The notes under the pieces: model-generated
The model's input: only the letters and a program-made list of their open reading frames with translations
Databases searched by the model: none
What the model was told of the DNA's origin: nothing
Source of the DNA: a virus
Virus record (IMG/VR): IMGVR_UViG_3300038299_000034
Coordinates: 1 to 22,728 of that record
Length of the DNA stretch: 22,728 nucleotides
Strand: one strand, 5' to 3'
Made by a program: the position numbers and the translations under genes
In this document: positions 22,715 through 22,728 of the stretch, piece after piece
How positions within the stretch are numbered: the first letter of the stretch is position 1
How the letters are laid out: every line of letters starts with the position of its first letter

Positions 22715-22728
22715 ATGAGAAACAAACG
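22715..22728 (+). CDS. Possible start of a divergent plus-strand gene (MRNK...)
   Basis: ATG at 22715-22717 follows an A-rich stretch (TTAAA) and opens MRNK before the window ends. Only four full codons are visible, so nothing can be said about the product. It would be divergent from the structural operon and driven by the TATATTTG promoter candidate. Confidence 0.25.

Overview
The window is the late (structural and lysis) half of a tailed-phage genome, almost all of it transcribed leftwards on the minus strand. The host is most likely a member of the Bacteroidota, probably a marine flavobacterium. The DNA is AT-rich. Genes mostly start without a Shine-Dalgarno sequence, from A-rich leaders or by stop/start overlap (TAATG, ATGA). 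The protein families (XkdF-like protease with a C-terminal extension, LamG/DUF7483-type tail protein, pyocin-knob fibre, 3TM gene-transfer-type holin) are ones I know from Bacteroidota phages. A tape-measure gene and a lambda G/GT-like tail chaperone with a -1 frameshift point to a siphovirus-type long non-contractile tail. No integrase, terminase, polymerase, tRNA or CRISPR is visible, so lifestyle cannot be decided here.

Read in the direction of transcription (right to left): 22728-22521 is a probable divergent regulatory region with the first codons of a plus-strand gene at the edge. Next come an 80-aa conserved-looking small protein (22520-22278) and a 220-bp AT-rich non-coding region with iterated ATAGTAC/ATAGTT boxes. 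The tail-assembly block follows: frameshifted tail chaperone (22057-21309), tail-terminator-like protein, gp10-like connector, three large tail/baseplate proteins, a 50-aa coupled protein and the tape measure (15494-13164). The head block is XkdF-like protease, a 53-aa Cys-rich protein, scaffold and major capsid protein (11511-10516), followed by the probable tail-tube protein. Rho-independent terminators stand after the capsid and tube genes. Then come a 111-aa protein, the portal, a head-tail connector and a 53-aa protein. The host-recognition block is an 854-aa fibre, a fibre-assembly-like protein and a 1060-aa LamG protein. The lysis block is a 48-aa and a 122-aa membrane protein, an M15 endolysin and a 3TM holin cut by the left edge.

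The order is unusual: tail assembly genes precede the protease/scaffold/capsid genes, and the portal lies downstream of the capsid and tube genes. The strongest new observation is the programmed -1 frameshift at a nine-T run in the first tail gene. It opens an 86-codon extension with no start codon of its own, whose stop codon overlaps the next gene's ATG. Four short genes (48-53 codons) were found by reading between the large ones; all but one overlap both neighbours or the upstream gene. Function names are from remembered family motifs and gene order; no database search was possible.
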